This document shows, in pieces, positions 7,059 through 7,240 of a stretch of 7,240 bases of DNA. The position numbers and the translations under genes are program-made. A model generated the notes under the pieces. That model was given only the letters and a program-made list of their open reading frames with translations. It was not told the DNA's origin and searched no databases. Source of the stretch: Ruminococcaceae bacterium UBA4958 (GTDB lineage Bacteria; Bacillota; Clostridia; Oscillospirales; Acutalibacteraceae); assembly GCA_002397355.1 (NCBI GenBank), contig DHAI01000042.1:27748-34987 (forward strand), written 5' to 3'. Numbering within the stretch: the first letter of the stretch is position 1; the number at the start of each line of letters is the position of its first letter.

Positions 7059-7064
7059 CTCCTT
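7059..7064 (-). promoter_or_regulatory. Ribosome binding site AAGGAG of the 852-aa hydrolase
   Basis: The minus strand reads AAGGAG, then seven bases, then ATG at 7051. The site supports this start, and no competing start with a better site was seen upstream. Confidence 0.8.
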
Positions 7065-7072
7065 CCGGCGGA

Positions 7073-7129
7073 CTAACCCGCCTGCATCCGCTTCGGGCTT
7101 ACGCCGTAAAGCTGTTTAAATTGCGGAGC
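7073..7129 (-). pseudogene. Remnant of the C-terminus of an AraC-family transcriptional regulator
   Basis: Minus-strand codons 7129-7073 read APQFKQLYGVSPKRMQAG and then TAG. FK..YG.SP is the hallmark ending of the second helix-turn-helix of AraC/XylS-type regulators, which usually stop shortly after it. An in-frame TAA at 7132-7130 closes the frame upstream, and no other part of a regulator is visible. A one-base indel could add NKLR from the neighbouring frame, as AraC endings often have a similar helix there. Inference: a deleted local regulator of this carbohydrate locus, left within the leader of the hydrolase operon. The fragment is short, so chance resemblance is not fully excluded. 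Confidence 0.5.
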
Positions 7130-7169
7130 TTATTCAGCGCGACCGCTTTCCCCTCGGATTTCCTCCTCT

Positions 7170-7178
7170 ATTATATCA
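7170..7178 (-). promoter_or_regulatory. Putative extended -10 promoter (TGATATAAT) of the hydrolase operon
   Basis: The minus strand reads TGATATAAT: a perfect TATAAT at 7175-7170 preceded by the TGn motif of extended -10 promoters, which can act without a good -35. No clear TTGACA is found 16-18 bases upstream. The predicted transcription start, about 7163, gives a leader of roughly 110 bases before the ATG at 7051, running through the AraC remnant. It may originally have driven the lost regulator gene. Confidence 0.55.
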
Positions 7179-7213
7179 CTGTTTCCCTCCGGAATTTTAT
7201 TGAAAAAGCTGTT

Positions 7214-7240
7214 TTATTCCTTGACCGACCCCCAGCGCGA
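7214..7240 (-). CDS. 3' end of an upstream gene, possibly a CUT1-type carbohydrate ABC transporter permease (partial)
   Basis: The frame entering from the right edge reads SRWGSVKE and stops at TAA (7216-7214). Many MalG-type inner-membrane permeases of carbohydrate ABC importers end in GSVKE or GSVKG, and the direction and place just before glycoside hydrolase genes fit that reading. With only eight codons visible the call rests on the ending alone; the frame could equally belong to another gene. Confidence 0.35.
   Translation of the reverse strand, partial: SRWGSVKE

Noticed and set aside
7162..7166. GGAGG on the minus strand just below the extended -10 box, as a ribosome binding site for a small gene.
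   Set aside because: No start codon follows at usable spacing, and it sits at the predicted transcription start; it could be a relic of the lost regulator gene but supports no present CDS.
7108..7214. Ten-base direct repeat AAAGCTGTTT at 7108-7117 and 7205-7214, considered as IS target-site or deletion footprints.
   Set aside because: No transposon ends or shared flanks accompany the copies; one lies in the AraC remnant and one at the end of the upstream gene. A single 10-base match is within reach of chance.
1..7240. CRISPR arrays, tRNA or rRNA genes, riboswitches.
   Set aside because: No regularly spaced repeats, no tRNA-like cloverleaf or rRNA sequence, and no recognisable riboswitch core were seen; nearly all of the window is coding.

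Overview
The window is a GC-rich bacterial segment in which every supportable gene reads leftward on the minus strand. Strong GGAGG-type ribosome binding sites, TATAAT -10 boxes, the tail of a probable sugar ABC permease, an AraC-type regulator tail and an IS256-type transposase together suggest an anaerobic Bacillota (Clostridia, perhaps Oscillospirales) of a gut or other fibre-degrading habitat. The taxon is inferred from gene style; no marker gene is present.

Layout in transcription order (right to left). At 7240-7214 are the last eight codons of an upstream gene whose ending fits a carbohydrate ABC permease. The 7213-7052 gap holds an extended -10 promoter (7178-7170), a short remnant of an AraC-family regulator C-terminus (7129-7073) and a good RBS. 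Then come two large genes in an apparent operon, an 852-aa and a 1021-aa cytoplasmic glycoside hydrolase of the GH106-like (alpha-L-rhamnosidase-like) TIM-barrel type, 29 bases apart. They are distant paralogues that share a series of motifs. The 1397-1086 gap holds a frameshifted remnant of an unrecognised hydrophobic protein (1391-1223), a long imperfect stem-loop (1205-1163), and a TATAAT promoter (1145-1140) for the next gene. That gene (1085-177) encodes a TIM-barrel, aldo/keto-reductase-like protein of unknown function. Its last ~17 codons appear to derive from an IS256-family transposase. The transposase reading frame continues, shifted by one base, to the left edge of the window.

Functional picture (inference): a sugar ABC importer brings in a small glycoside or oligosaccharide, and the two GH106-like enzymes, which lack signal peptides, cleave it inside the cell. 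The 302-aa barrel protein may act on a released sugar or aglycone, but nothing in the sequence fixes its substrate. Three gene relics (AraC tail, hydrophobic fragment, transposase fragment) in a little over 7 kb mark the locus as one that has been rearranged by deletion and IS activity.
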